A DNA stretch of 6,505 nucleotides from Kiritimatiellia bacterium. Lineage in GTDB: Bacteria; Verrucomicrobiota; Kiritimatiellia; RFP12; UBA1067. The position numbers and the translations under genes were made by a program. Positions 1 through 4,755 of this stretch are shown in pieces (within the stretch, counting starts at the first letter, position 1; every line of letters starts with the position of its first letter). The notes beneath the pieces are model-generated. The model was not told the DNA's origin, ran no database searches, and saw only the letters and a list, made by a program, of their open reading frames with translations. The stretch is from the NCBI GenBank assembly GCA_024405255.1, contig JAKSOY010000239.1, positions 1 through 6,505 on the forward strand, in the 5' to 3' direction.

Positions 1-22
1 CTCCGAGCAGCCTCCCCGCCCG

Positions 23-36
23 CCGGCGAACGCCGG
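23..36 (-). terminator. GC hairpin after the minus-strand gene (possible terminator)
   Basis: A perfect 14-bp inverted repeat (CCGGCGAACGCCGG on the plus strand) begins 16 bases past the stop codon of the minus-strand gene. It would form a CCGGC/GCCGG stem with a tight GUUC-type loop. No U-tract follows in the minus direction; the next bases are G/C-rich. It therefore does not meet the usual intrinsic terminator pattern and may only protect a 3' end or be chance in GC-rich sequence. Confidence 0.25.
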
Positions 37-51
37 TCTCTGTGTTTCAAA

Positions 52-906
52 TCAGCGGTCGAAGGCCTCGAGAATCGCCGGCGTGATGTCCGCAAGGGAA
101 TTCACGCGGTCGCGGATCCATCCCTCGCCGGGACCGCAGACGACGAACGGCACGGGGTTGCGCGTGTGGCCGCGCTCGCCGATCGCCTCGATGTTGCCGT
201 GGTCCGCCGTCATCACCAGCGTGATGCCCGCCGCCTCCGTGCAGCGGACGAGCGCCGCAAGGAACCGGTCGTAGACGCGCAGGACCGCGCACGCGCGCGC
301 GTAGTCCATCGAATGCCCCGAGACGTCCGTCTGGAAAAACTCGTACAGCGTGAAGTCGTTGACGAGCGCCAGCCGGAACAGGTGCTCCGCCGCGCGCTGC
401 GGCGGGACGACCGGAATGTCGGGATAGCGGTCCTGGATCGTCTCCCGCGTCAGGTCCTGCATCAGCGCCCGGTCGGACATCAGGTCGTCCGTCAGCGAAA
501 TCGACTCCGGAACCGTCAGCGCCATCACCGTCGTCACCGACTTGAACCGCCGCGCGGCGATCTCGCCGACGTCATCCACCAAATACGCGTCGGCAAACCG
601 AACGCGCTTGTTCCGCTTGCGCAGCTCCAGGAACAGGTTGTTGTCCTCGATGATCTTCCTGAGCTCCGCGCCGGGGAACCCCTCGCAATGCTTCCCCAAC
701 GCCGCCGAACAGTTCACGCCCGTGAACATCGTCGCCTGCCCCGTCGCCGACTGCGGCAACCCCTCGACGCCCAAGCAGGCGTCGATCGGCTTGGAGTGTC
801 GCTCGATCAGACGCCAGAGCGTCGGACACACCTCCTTGTTCACGGGATTGTCCGCCGCCGGCTTGCGAAGCCCCACTCCGTCAATGAATAGATAAATGAT
901 TTTCAA
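52..906 (-). CDS. Compact alkaline-phosphatase-superfamily metalloenzyme (phosphoglycerate mutase/phosphopentomutase-like)
   Basis: A 284-residue protein with the metal-centre layout of the alkaline phosphatase superfamily. DGVG at residues 9-12 is the first metal ligand. LPQSATGQ at 50-57 is the nucleophile loop, with S53 in the place of the iPGM serine or phosphopentomutase threonine. DVSGHSMD lies in the C-terminal half, followed by TADHGNIE and GHTRNPVPF, which supply the remaining Asp/His ligands. At 284 residues it is much shorter than bacterial iPGM (about 510) or phosphopentomutase (about 390), so the inserted cap domain must be small. No signal peptide or membrane segment is seen, so it should be cytoplasmic. 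Family knowledge predicts transfer or hydrolysis of a phosphate group with two divalent metals; the substrate cannot be read from sequence. The start is TTG at 906-904, just before the first beta strand (KIIYLFIDG); no in-frame alternative fits. It is transcribed divergently from mnmG. Its GC content (about two-thirds in the lines counted) is well above mnmG and dnaA. Confidence 0.85.
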   Translation of the reverse strand: MKIIYLFIDGVGLRKPAADNPVNKEVCPTLWRLIERHSKPIDACLGVEGLPQSATGQATMFTGVNCSAALGKHCEGFPGAELRKIIEDNNLFLELRKRNKRVRFADAYLVDDVGEIAARRFKSVTTVMALTVPESISLTDDLMSDRALMQDLTRETIQDRYPDIPVVPPQRAAEHLFRLALVNDFTLYEFFQTDVSGHSMDYARACAVLRVYDRFLAALVRCTEAAGITLVMTADHGNIEAIGERGHTRNPVPFVVCGPGEGWIRDRVNSLADITPAILEAFDR

Positions 907-914
907 GTGGACAA

Positions 915-923
915 ATTATACCA
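915..923 (-). promoter_or_regulatory. Extended -10 promoter of the minus-strand metalloenzyme gene
   Basis: On the minus strand this reads TGGTATAAT, a perfect extended -10 (TGN plus TATAAT). A partial -35 (TTGCTC, plus coordinates 939-944) lies 18 bp upstream. Transcription starting about 7 bp downstream would begin near 908, leaving only 1-3 nt before the TTG start. No Shine-Dalgarno sequence fits, so translation would be leaderless or nearly so. Confidence 0.6.
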
Positions 924-976
924 CAAAGAAATTAAAATGAGCAAGTAGGTCCATATGTTAATAATTGTTAGATAAT

Positions 977-985
977 TGTAGATAT
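977..985 (-). promoter_or_regulatory. DnaA-box-like 9-mer (ATATCTACA)
   Basis: On the minus strand it reads ATATCTACA, two mismatches from TTATCCACA. The ATCTACA core recurs at 4549-4555 and 4568-4574 in the dnaA-dnaN gap, which makes it more notable than a single match. Whether this DnaA binds it is not known. Confidence 0.25.
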
Positions 986-1118
986 GATTTAACAACTTTC
1001 CCTTGACATCAGACATTTCGACCTTAAATACATTATTTTATTCGAATATTCAATATTTCATCATTACTATGTCGCATAATAATTCAAAATATTTTGTTCA
1101 TAAACTGGTTAATAATTT

Positions 1119-1127
1119 TGGTATAAT
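1119..1127 (+). promoter_or_regulatory. Extended -10 promoter of mnmG
   Basis: TGGTATAAT is a perfect extended -10, identical to the 9-mer driving the divergent minus-strand gene. No good -35 stands 16-18 bp upstream (TTGTTC at 1094-1099 is 22 bp away), which is common for extended -10 promoters. The predicted transcript start is about 1134, five bases before the ATG at 1139, so the mRNA would be nearly leaderless. The sequence between -10 and ATG has no Shine-Dalgarno match. Confidence 0.65.
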
Positions 1128-1134
1128 ATCCACA
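1126..1134 (+). promoter_or_regulatory. DnaA-box-like 9-mer overlapping the mnmG -10
   Basis: ATATCCACA differs from the DnaA box TTATCCACA only at the first base. It overlaps the last two bases of the mnmG -10 and covers the predicted transcript start, so bound DnaA would be expected to block the promoter. The divergent promoter has a weaker equivalent just downstream of its own -10 (TTGTCCACT on the minus strand, plus coordinates 906-914, two mismatches). Confidence 0.35.
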
Positions 1135-1138
1135 GACT

Positions 1139-2920
1139 ATGAAACTCAGTTCGCAATCCCCTTTTGATCTCATCGTCGTGGGCGGAGGACATGCCGGGGC
1201 TGAAGCCGCGCTGTCCGCTGCTCGCATGGGAGTCAATGCCTTGCTGATTACCGCCCGTCAATCAGCCATTGCCCGGATGCCCTGCAACCCATCCATCGGC
1301 GGTCTTGCAAAAAGCCATCTGGTCTACGAACTGGACGCCTTGGGCGGTGAGATGGGTCGTAATGCGGATGCTACCGCGCTCCAGTCCAAGATTCTCAATC
1401 GCAGTAAAGGTCCAGCCGTTTGGGCAACCCGCTGCCAATGCGCCAAACTCGAGTATACGGAGCGGATGCAACAGGTCATTGCCCAGCAAAGTTCGTTGTC
1501 CGTGCTCGAAGACGCCGTAATCGCTATCATCGTCCATAACGATGAAATTCAAGGTGTGTGCACCGAATCCCATGGCCAACTTTTGGCGAAAGCGGTTGTC
1601 ATTACCTCTGGGACTTCTCTGCGCGGACGTACCTGGATTGGAAAAGAATGTACTGAATCAGGCGGCGATGAACGTCCGGCCATCAACCAGCTTTCCACCT
1701 CGCTCGAAAAGCATGGATTCACCCTAATTCGCCTGAAGACTGGTACTCCACCCCGTCTCAAGGCTTCCAGCTGCGACTTTTCCTGCTGCAGTCGCCAAGA
1801 TGGTGAGACTCCGCGCCCATTGTTCCACGTGGAACAACAAACCGCATCAGAGAGCGATGTTCCACGTGGAACATTACCCGAATTCCCATGCTGGATGACG
1901 CATACCACGGAAAAAACGCATCAAATCATCCGTGAAAACCTCTCCCGCTCAGCTCTCTATGGGGGTAAAATCACCGGAACGGGAGTACGGTATTGTCCAT
2001 CGATTGAAGATAAGATCATGCGCTTTACCACGGCACAGCAGCACCATGTCATGCTAGAACCGGAAGATTCATCCGGACAAATCATCTATCCAAATGGCTT
2101 AAGTTGTTGTCTACCGCAAGAGGTCCAGATCGAGATGGTCAGGTCGGTCCCCGGACTGGAAAAAGCCGAATTTCTCGCTTATGCCTATGCCATTGAATAT
2201 GACGGCATTGATTCGCGAGAACTGAAGCACTCATTGGAATCCAAAAGAATCAGCGGACTCTTCTTCGCCGGACAAATCAACGGCACTACTGGATACGAAG
2301 AAGCGGCCGCACAAGGATTGATGGCCGGCATCAATGCCGCTTTCTTTGTCCAAGAGCACGAACCTCTGATTCTCAGTCGCCAAGATGCCTATATCGGGGT
2401 GATGATTGACGATCTGGTTACGAAGGGGACGGATGAACCCTATCGCATGTTTACGAGCCGCGCCGAACGGCGATTGATCCTCCGACAGGACAATGCGCGT
2501 TACCGGTTAATGAAAGCTGCCGAATCGGTGGGTATTCTTCCGCCAGCAATTCACGAATTAAGAAAGCGTGAATTTGAATTTATCAATTCCTGCGTCGACC
2601 GGTCTCTTGATCCCGAATCACAAGCTGACTTTAGAACTTTCGCCAATCCCCAAGGGGTTAAACAAGAGATAATGATTATGCGTCATTATCAACCTTATAT
2701 CGAGCAGGAACGGAAAGCGGCCGAGAGAGCCAAGCTGGACGAGGCAATCGCCATACCCAAATGGCTCGACTACGACCAATGTCCAGCAGTTCGCTACGAA
2801 AGTCGGGAAAAACTCAAAAAATTCCATCCGGAGACTTTAGCCCAAGCTGCCCGCATACCTGGCGTCAATCCAGCGGATGTCGCCGTGCTGGCCATCATCA
2901 TCAAACGAGGACACCATTAG
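1139..2920 (+). CDS. mnmG: tRNA uridine-5-carboxymethylaminomethyl modification enzyme, FAD-binding subunit MnmG (GidA)
   Basis: A 593-residue MnmG, slightly shorter than the 629-residue E. coli protein. With MnmE it installs the (carboxymethyl)aminomethyl group on wobble U34 of certain tRNAs, using FAD, NADH and methylene-tetrahydrofolate in the cytoplasm. The FAD-binding GGGHAG is at residues 15-20. The CNPSIGG signature is at 49-55 with conserved C49. A second conserved cysteine, C286, lies in [17 protein letters not shown] is at 382-389. The C-terminal MnmE/tRNA-binding region ends in the typical [12 protein letters not shown] stretch. The start at ATG 1139 gives the usual short lead into the first beta strand, but no Shine-Dalgarno site precedes it. 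Residues 228-245 form a loop carrying two parS palindromes and are about 7 residues longer than the same segment of E. coli MnmG as remembered. Plus-strand counts are G 439 and C 489, the opposite bias to dnaA. Neither rsmG nor parAB follows; dnaA is 163 bp downstream. Confidence 0.97.
   Translation: MKLSSQSPFDLIVVGGGHAGAEAALSAARMGVNALLITARQSAIARMPCNPSIGGLAKSHLVYELDALGGEMGRNADATALQSKILNRSKGPAVWATRCQCAKLEYTERMQQVIAQQSSLSVLEDAVIAIIVHNDEIQGVCTESHGQLLAKAVVITSGTSLRGRTWIGKECTESGGDERPAINQLSTSLEKHGFTLIRLKTGTPPRLKASSCDFSCCSRQDGETPRPLFHVEQQTASESDVPRGTLPEFPCWMTHTTEKTHQIIRENLSRSALYGGKITGTGVRYCPSIEDKIMRFTTAQQHHVMLEPEDSSGQIIYPNGLSCCLPQEVQIEMVRSVPGLEKAEFLAYAYAIEYDGIDSRELKHSLESKRISGLFFAGQINGTTGYEEAAAQGLMAGINAAFFVQEHEPLILSRQDAYIGVMIDDLVTKGTDEPYRMFTSRAERRLILRQDNARYRLMKAAESVGILPPAIHELRKREFEFINSCVDRSLDPESQADFRTFANPQGVKQEIMIMRHYQPYIEQERKAAERAKLDEAIAIPKWLDYDQCPAVRYESREKLKKFHPETLAQAARIPGVNPADVAVLAIIIKRGHH
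1821..1836. promoter_or_regulatory. parS site 1 (ParB-binding palindrome) inside mnmG
   Basis: TGTTCCACGTGGAACA is a perfect 16-bp palindrome matching the chromosomal parS family (B. subtilis type TGTTnCACGTGAAACA; the fully symmetric form is known from Pseudomonas). ParB loads here as a CTP-dependent clamp and spreads, and with ParA and SMC organises and separates origin regions. It lies in the mnmG coding frame starting at the second codon position, so it encodes the FHVEQ segment (residues 229-233). Confidence 0.92.
1858..1873. promoter_or_regulatory. parS site 2 (ParB-binding palindrome) inside mnmG
   Basis: A second exact copy of TGTTCCACGTGGAACA, 37 bp downstream of the first (start to start). 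It is read in a different codon phase, starting at the third codon position, and encodes VPRGT (residues 241-245). Identical 16-mers encoding different peptides show that selection acts on the DNA word and not on the protein. Confidence 0.92.
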
Positions 2921-2922
2921 AG

Positions 2923-2965
2923 AATTGAAAATTGAGAATTGAGAATTAAGAATTAAGAATTGGAG
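2923..2965. repeat. Tandem heptamer array (AATTGAG-type, six units)
   Basis: Six consecutive units begin three bases after the mnmG stop: AATTGAA, AATTGAG, AATTGAG, AATTAAG, AATTAAG and an 8-base AATTGGAG. Five are exactly 7 bp and differ by one or two bases. Such AT-rich heptamers could be a slippage-prone microsatellite or an easily melted origin element. Confidence 0.85.
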
Positions 2966-2972
2966 ATAAGAG

Positions 2973-2981
2973 TTATAAACA
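2973..2981 (+). promoter_or_regulatory. DnaA-box-like 9-mer (TTATAAACA)
   Basis: TTATAAACA matches eight of nine positions of TTATNCACA, with A for C at position 6. It lies between the heptamer array and the tandem octamer upstream of dnaA. A single-mismatch 9-mer in AT-rich DNA can arise by chance. Confidence 0.25.
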
Positions 2982-2985
2982 AAAG

Positions 2986-3001
2986 ATGTTGATATGTTGA
3001 T
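2986..3001. repeat. Tandem octamer ATGTTGAT x2
   Basis: Two exact head-to-tail copies of ATGTTGAT (2986-2993 and 2994-3001), 20 bp after the heptamer array and just upstream of the dnaA promoter. They could be a binding site for a dimeric regulator or origin protein, or chance. No function can be assigned. Confidence 0.6.
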
Positions 3002-3022
3002 GACATAAGTAGATTTCTCCTT

Positions 3023-3052
3023 TTGCCATAGCCGTATTATTTTTTGTATAAT
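3023..3052 (+). promoter_or_regulatory. dnaA promoter (sigma70-type)
   Basis: TTGCCA (3023-3028) and a perfect TATAAT (3047-3052) are separated by 18 bp. The predicted transcript start near 3059 gives a leader of about 25 nt containing the dnaA Shine-Dalgarno site. The palindrome TGTTGACAACA (3060-3070) covers the start of the leader and could be an operator. Confidence 0.7.
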
Positions 3053-3069
3053 TGGCGGCTGTTGACAAC

Positions 3070-3076
3070 AAGGTGA
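3070..3076 (+). promoter_or_regulatory. Ribosome binding site that fixes the dnaA start
   Basis: AAGGTGA pairs with the 16S rRNA tail (AGGTGAT overall). It ends 7 bases before ATG 3084 but only one base before the in-frame TTG at 3078. The spacing favours ATG 3084 as the true start. Confidence 0.75.
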
Positions 3077-3083
3077 TTTGAGT

Positions 3084-4490
3084 ATGAACGAAACGATAGA
3101 CATCACGTCGAAGGAGCTGTGGGAAAGGGCGAAGGAGATTTACCTTTCCACCTTGCATTCGGCCGAAGAGAAAAGTCAGGTTGACCGATACCTGTCGATG
3201 ATTCTTTCCGTCTCGCGCAAGGGTGACAAATTCATTGTCCATACCTCCAATGCATACGCTGCGGACTATCTCAAGGACAATTATTCCGAACGGCTCCAGA
3301 AGTGTTTGGAACTGGTGGCGGACGGTGAGAGCATCGGCTTGGAATTCGTGTATGACGAAACGGCAAAACCGGCCATCGTCATGCCGCAAAGTCCGGTTGG
3401 CAGGTCTCCCTATTCGAACGGCGTGTCGACCTTCATTTCCACGATGCCACTGAACGATGAATACACGTTCGAGGAATTCGTAAGAGGTCCTTCCAACAGC
3501 TGGGCGCTGGCAGCGGCGCAAGGCGTAGTTTCCAATCCGGGCAAAAGCGGATACAATCCGCTCTTCATCCACGGCGGAACCGGCTTGGGGAAGACGCATC
3601 TCATGCAGGCCATCGGCAACGAGCTGAAGCGGCGCAACTCCAACATGGCGATCTGTTACCTGACCGCCGAAACGTTTCTGAACGAATACGTCAACGCGTT
3701 GAAGAACGGCCAGATCGAATCGTTCAGGAACCGTTACCGGACGATTGACCTGCTGATGGTGGACGACGTGCAGTTTCTGCAGAAGGGCAAGCAGTTCCAG
3801 GAAGAGTTCTTCAATACCTTCTGCGCGCTCTGGCAGGCGCACAAGCAAATCGTGATGACTTCCGACGTGGCGCCGAAGAACTTGCCGGCGGTGGAAGAAA
3901 GGCTGATCTCGCGCTTCGAGGGAGGAATGGTCCAGGAGATCGAATCGCCTAACTACGAAACGCGACTGGCCATTCTCCGGAAGAAGTCCGAAGGCATGAC
4001 GCCTTCGATACCTGACTCGGCGCTGGAATTCATCGCAGACACCATCAAAAGCCATGTGCGCGCGATGGAAGGCGCCTTGCATCGAGTCAGCATCTTCAGG
4101 TCAATGGATCCAACGGAAAACCTGACCAAGGAAAACCTGTCGAAGCTGCTGAAAGACTTCATCGAAAAAGAGCAGACGATGAAGAAGCTGAACATCGAGG
4201 AAATCCAGGCGACCGTCGCCAAGAAGTATTCGGTGACGATAGCCCAGATTCTTTCGGCAGAACGCACGCAGTCGATTGTGACGCCAAGGCAGCTGGCAAT
4301 GTACATCGCCAGGAAGTTCACCACCAAGAGTCTGCCGGAAATCGCCAAGCTCTTCGAAAAAACCCATGCGACAATCATTCATGGAGTGAAAAACATAGAG
4401 AAAAGACTGGATGTTGAAGCGGATCTGAAGGCTACTTTGGCGGAAATCCTGGCAGAATTCGGCTATAACCTGTCTGACAAGATGGATTAA
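3084..4490 (+). CDS. dnaA: Chromosomal replication initiator protein DnaA
   Basis: A 468-residue AAA+ initiator with all four domains. Domain I (about 1-95) contains WERAKEIYLS and binds helicase or regulators. A short linker, domain II, runs to about 130. Domain III (about 130-345) has FVRGPSN, Walker A GGTGLGKT at 164-171, Walker B LLMVDDVQF with D227/D228, and the arginine-finger SRF with R277. Domain IV is the DNA-binding helix-turn-helix; TPRQLAMYIARKFT begins at 400 and is conserved. The DnaA-box signature after F424 reads EKTHATIIHG where most bacteria have GGRDHTTVLHA. It is one residue shorter, keeps H428, T430 and H433, and lacks the Asp of DHT. ATP-DnaA binds and melts the origin and recruits DnaB. 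ATG 3084 was chosen over TTG 3078 from Shine-Dalgarno spacing. It has its own promoter upstream of the start, and dnaN follows after 265 bp. Plus-strand bias is G over C (377 to 348 across 3121-4490). Confidence 0.98.
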   Translation: MNETIDITSKELWERAKEIYLSTLHSAEEKSQVDRYLSMILSVSRKGDKFIVHTSNAYAADYLKDNYSERLQKCLELVADGESIGLEFVYDETAKPAIVMPQSPVGRSPYSNGVSTFISTMPLNDEYTFEEFVRGPSNSWALAAAQGVVSNPGKSGYNPLFIHGGTGLGKTHLMQAIGNELKRRNSNMAICYLTAETFLNEYVNALKNGQIESFRNRYRTIDLLMVDDVQFLQKGKQFQEEFFNTFCALWQAHKQIVMTSDVAPKNLPAVEERLISRFEGGMVQEIESPNYETRLAILRKKSEGMTPSIPDSALEFIADTIKSHVRAMEGALHRVSIFRSMDPTENLTKENLSKLLKDFIEKEQTMKKLNIEEIQATVAKKYSVTIAQILSAERTQSIVTPRQLAMYIARKFTTKSLPEIAKLFEKTHATIIHGVKNIEKRLDVEADLKATLAEILAEFGYNLSDKMD

Positions 4491-4546
4491 ACACAATGCA
4501 GGCAAAATGAAGACTCGCTGAAGAGAACCTTTGACAACTGAGCCAC

Positions 4547-4555
4547 TTATCTACA
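4547..4555 (+). promoter_or_regulatory. DnaA-box-like 9-mer (TTATCTACA)
   Basis: TTATCTACA has a single mismatch to TTATCCACA (T for C at position 6). AAATCTACA follows 19 bp downstream (4566-4574) and shares its ATCTACA core. It lies in the dnaA-dnaN gap, where boxes are expected. Confidence 0.45.
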
Positions 4556-4651
4556 ACAGAAAGAAAAATCTACAAGCTGAAAAAAAGAAAAACTCAGGAA
4601 GTCAACAGCAAGAGGCACAAGAAAACCAGGCAAATCAAGGCTAAAGACGAG

Positions 4652-4660
4652 TTGTCCACA
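4652..4660 (+). promoter_or_regulatory. DnaA-box-like 9-mer (TTGTCCACA)
   Basis: TTGTCCACA differs from TTATCCACA only at position 3. It stands 13 bp before the TAA trinucleotide run. A shorter version, TTGTCCAC, also follows the -10 of the divergent minus-strand gene. Confidence 0.45.
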
Positions 4661-4673
4661 AAATGAACAGTCC

Positions 4674-4686
4674 TAATAATAATAAT
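4674..4686. repeat. TAA trinucleotide run (DnaA-trio-like)
   Basis: TAATAATAATAAT forms four TAA units. Read 3' to 5', the plus strand gives repeated AAT, which matches the described DnaA-trio pattern 3'-[G/A]AT-5'. The nearest box-like word (4652-4660) is on the left, whereas the plus-strand trios would fit a box on the right, so the geometry is not the standard one as I remember it. Confidence 0.35.
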
Positions 4687-4694
4687 CCATGCTC

Positions 4695-4723
4695 TTTATC
4701 TATCAGCTAATATTTGATACAAT
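4695..4723 (+). promoter_or_regulatory. dnaN promoter (extended -10)
   Basis: TGATACAAT (4715-4723) is an extended -10 with five of six -10 bases. A weak -35, TTTATC (4695-4700), lies 17 bp upstream. The predicted transcript start near 4730 gives a leader of about 26 nt that includes the Shine-Dalgarno site. It would let dnaN be transcribed separately from dnaA. Confidence 0.5.
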
Positions 4724-4742
4724 CAACAGATGAGTTTCAAAG

Positions 4743-4749
4743 AAGGAGA
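4743..4749 (+). promoter_or_regulatory. Ribosome binding site that fixes the dnaN start
   Basis: AAGGAGA is a strong Shine-Dalgarno match whose AGGAG core ends 7 bases before ATG 4756. It excludes the upstream in-frame TTG at 4714, which would place the ribosome site inside the coding sequence and add 14 residues absent from the family. Confidence 0.85.
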
Positions 4750-4755
4750 ATCAAA

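Larger units (their letters stand above)
907..1138. other. AT-rich divergent intergenic region, possible origin-associated
   Basis: This 232-bp gap has 60 G/C bases by hand count (about 26%), against about 52% in mnmG and more in the minus-strand gene. It holds the outward promoters of both flanking genes. A 10-bp direct repeat GTTAATAATT sits at 957-966 and 1108-1117. A near-tandem repeat of ATAATTGT(T)AG starts at 961 and 972. A palindrome TATTCGAATA lies at 1039-1048. A perfect -35 hexamer TTGACA at 1003-1008 has only a weak -10 partner (TAAATA, 1025-1030), so a second mnmG promoter is possible but poorly supported. Two DnaA-box-like 9-mers are listed separately. No coding potential was seen. 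Confidence 0.6.
2921..3083. other. AT-rich mnmG-dnaA intergenic region, candidate unwinding element
   Basis: A 163-bp gap with 49 G/C bases by hand count (about 30%). In order it holds a heptamer array (2923-2965), a DnaA-box-like 9-mer (2973-2981), a tandem octamer (2986-3001), the dnaA promoter (3023-3052), a small palindrome (3060-3070) and the dnaA ribosome site. Plus-strand G/C bias changes sign between the genes on either side. Together these fit a DNA-unwinding or dnaA control region, but this is inference. No intrinsic terminator for mnmG was seen, so readthrough into dnaA is possible. Confidence 0.45.
4491..4755. other. dnaA-dnaN intergenic region, A-rich, candidate oriC
   Basis: A 265-bp gap with 96 G/C bases by hand count (about 36%). 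From about 4556 to 4652 the plus strand is strikingly A-rich and almost T-free, with stops in all forward frames, so it is not a lost gene. It contains DnaA-box-like words at 4547-4555 and 4652-4660, a weaker AAATCTACA at 4566-4574, a TAA run at 4674-4686, and the dnaN promoter and ribosome site. TTGACAAC at 4531-4538 repeats an 8-mer found in the dnaA leader (3062-3069). In B. subtilis the unwinding site lies in this same dnaA-dnaN gap, which supports but does not prove an origin role here. Confidence 0.5.

Noticed and set aside
166..891. Plus-strand 241-codon open frame opposite the metalloenzyme gene
   Set aside because: Its product is Arg-rich and low-complexity with no motif, as expected from the antisense frame of a GC-rich gene with clear family motifs on the other strand.
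1069..1167. Possible 32-codon leader ORF overlapping the mnmG start
   Set aside because: It has no Shine-Dalgarno site, spans the mnmG promoter, and starts upstream of the predicted transcript start.
1821..1873. Intrinsic terminator or attenuator hairpins inside mnmG
   Set aside because: The palindromes are exact 16-bp parS words with no U-tract and lie mid-gene; a ParB site explains them fully.
2923..2965. CRISPR or insertion-sequence end
   Set aside because: The 7-bp units have no spacers, inverted ends or nearby cas or transposase gene.
3078..3083. TTG as dnaA start (two extra residues)
   Set aside because: The Shine-Dalgarno site would be one base from TTG but is 7 bases from ATG 3084.
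2973..4082. Minus-strand 369-codon open frame opposite dnaA
   Set aside because: It lies antisense to an unmistakable dnaA, has no family motif, and ends in the AT-rich promoter gap.
4714..4755. TTG as dnaN start (14 extra residues)
   Set aside because: It overlaps the predicted -10 and would place the strong Shine-Dalgarno site inside the gene; the family starts at the MKFKI segment.
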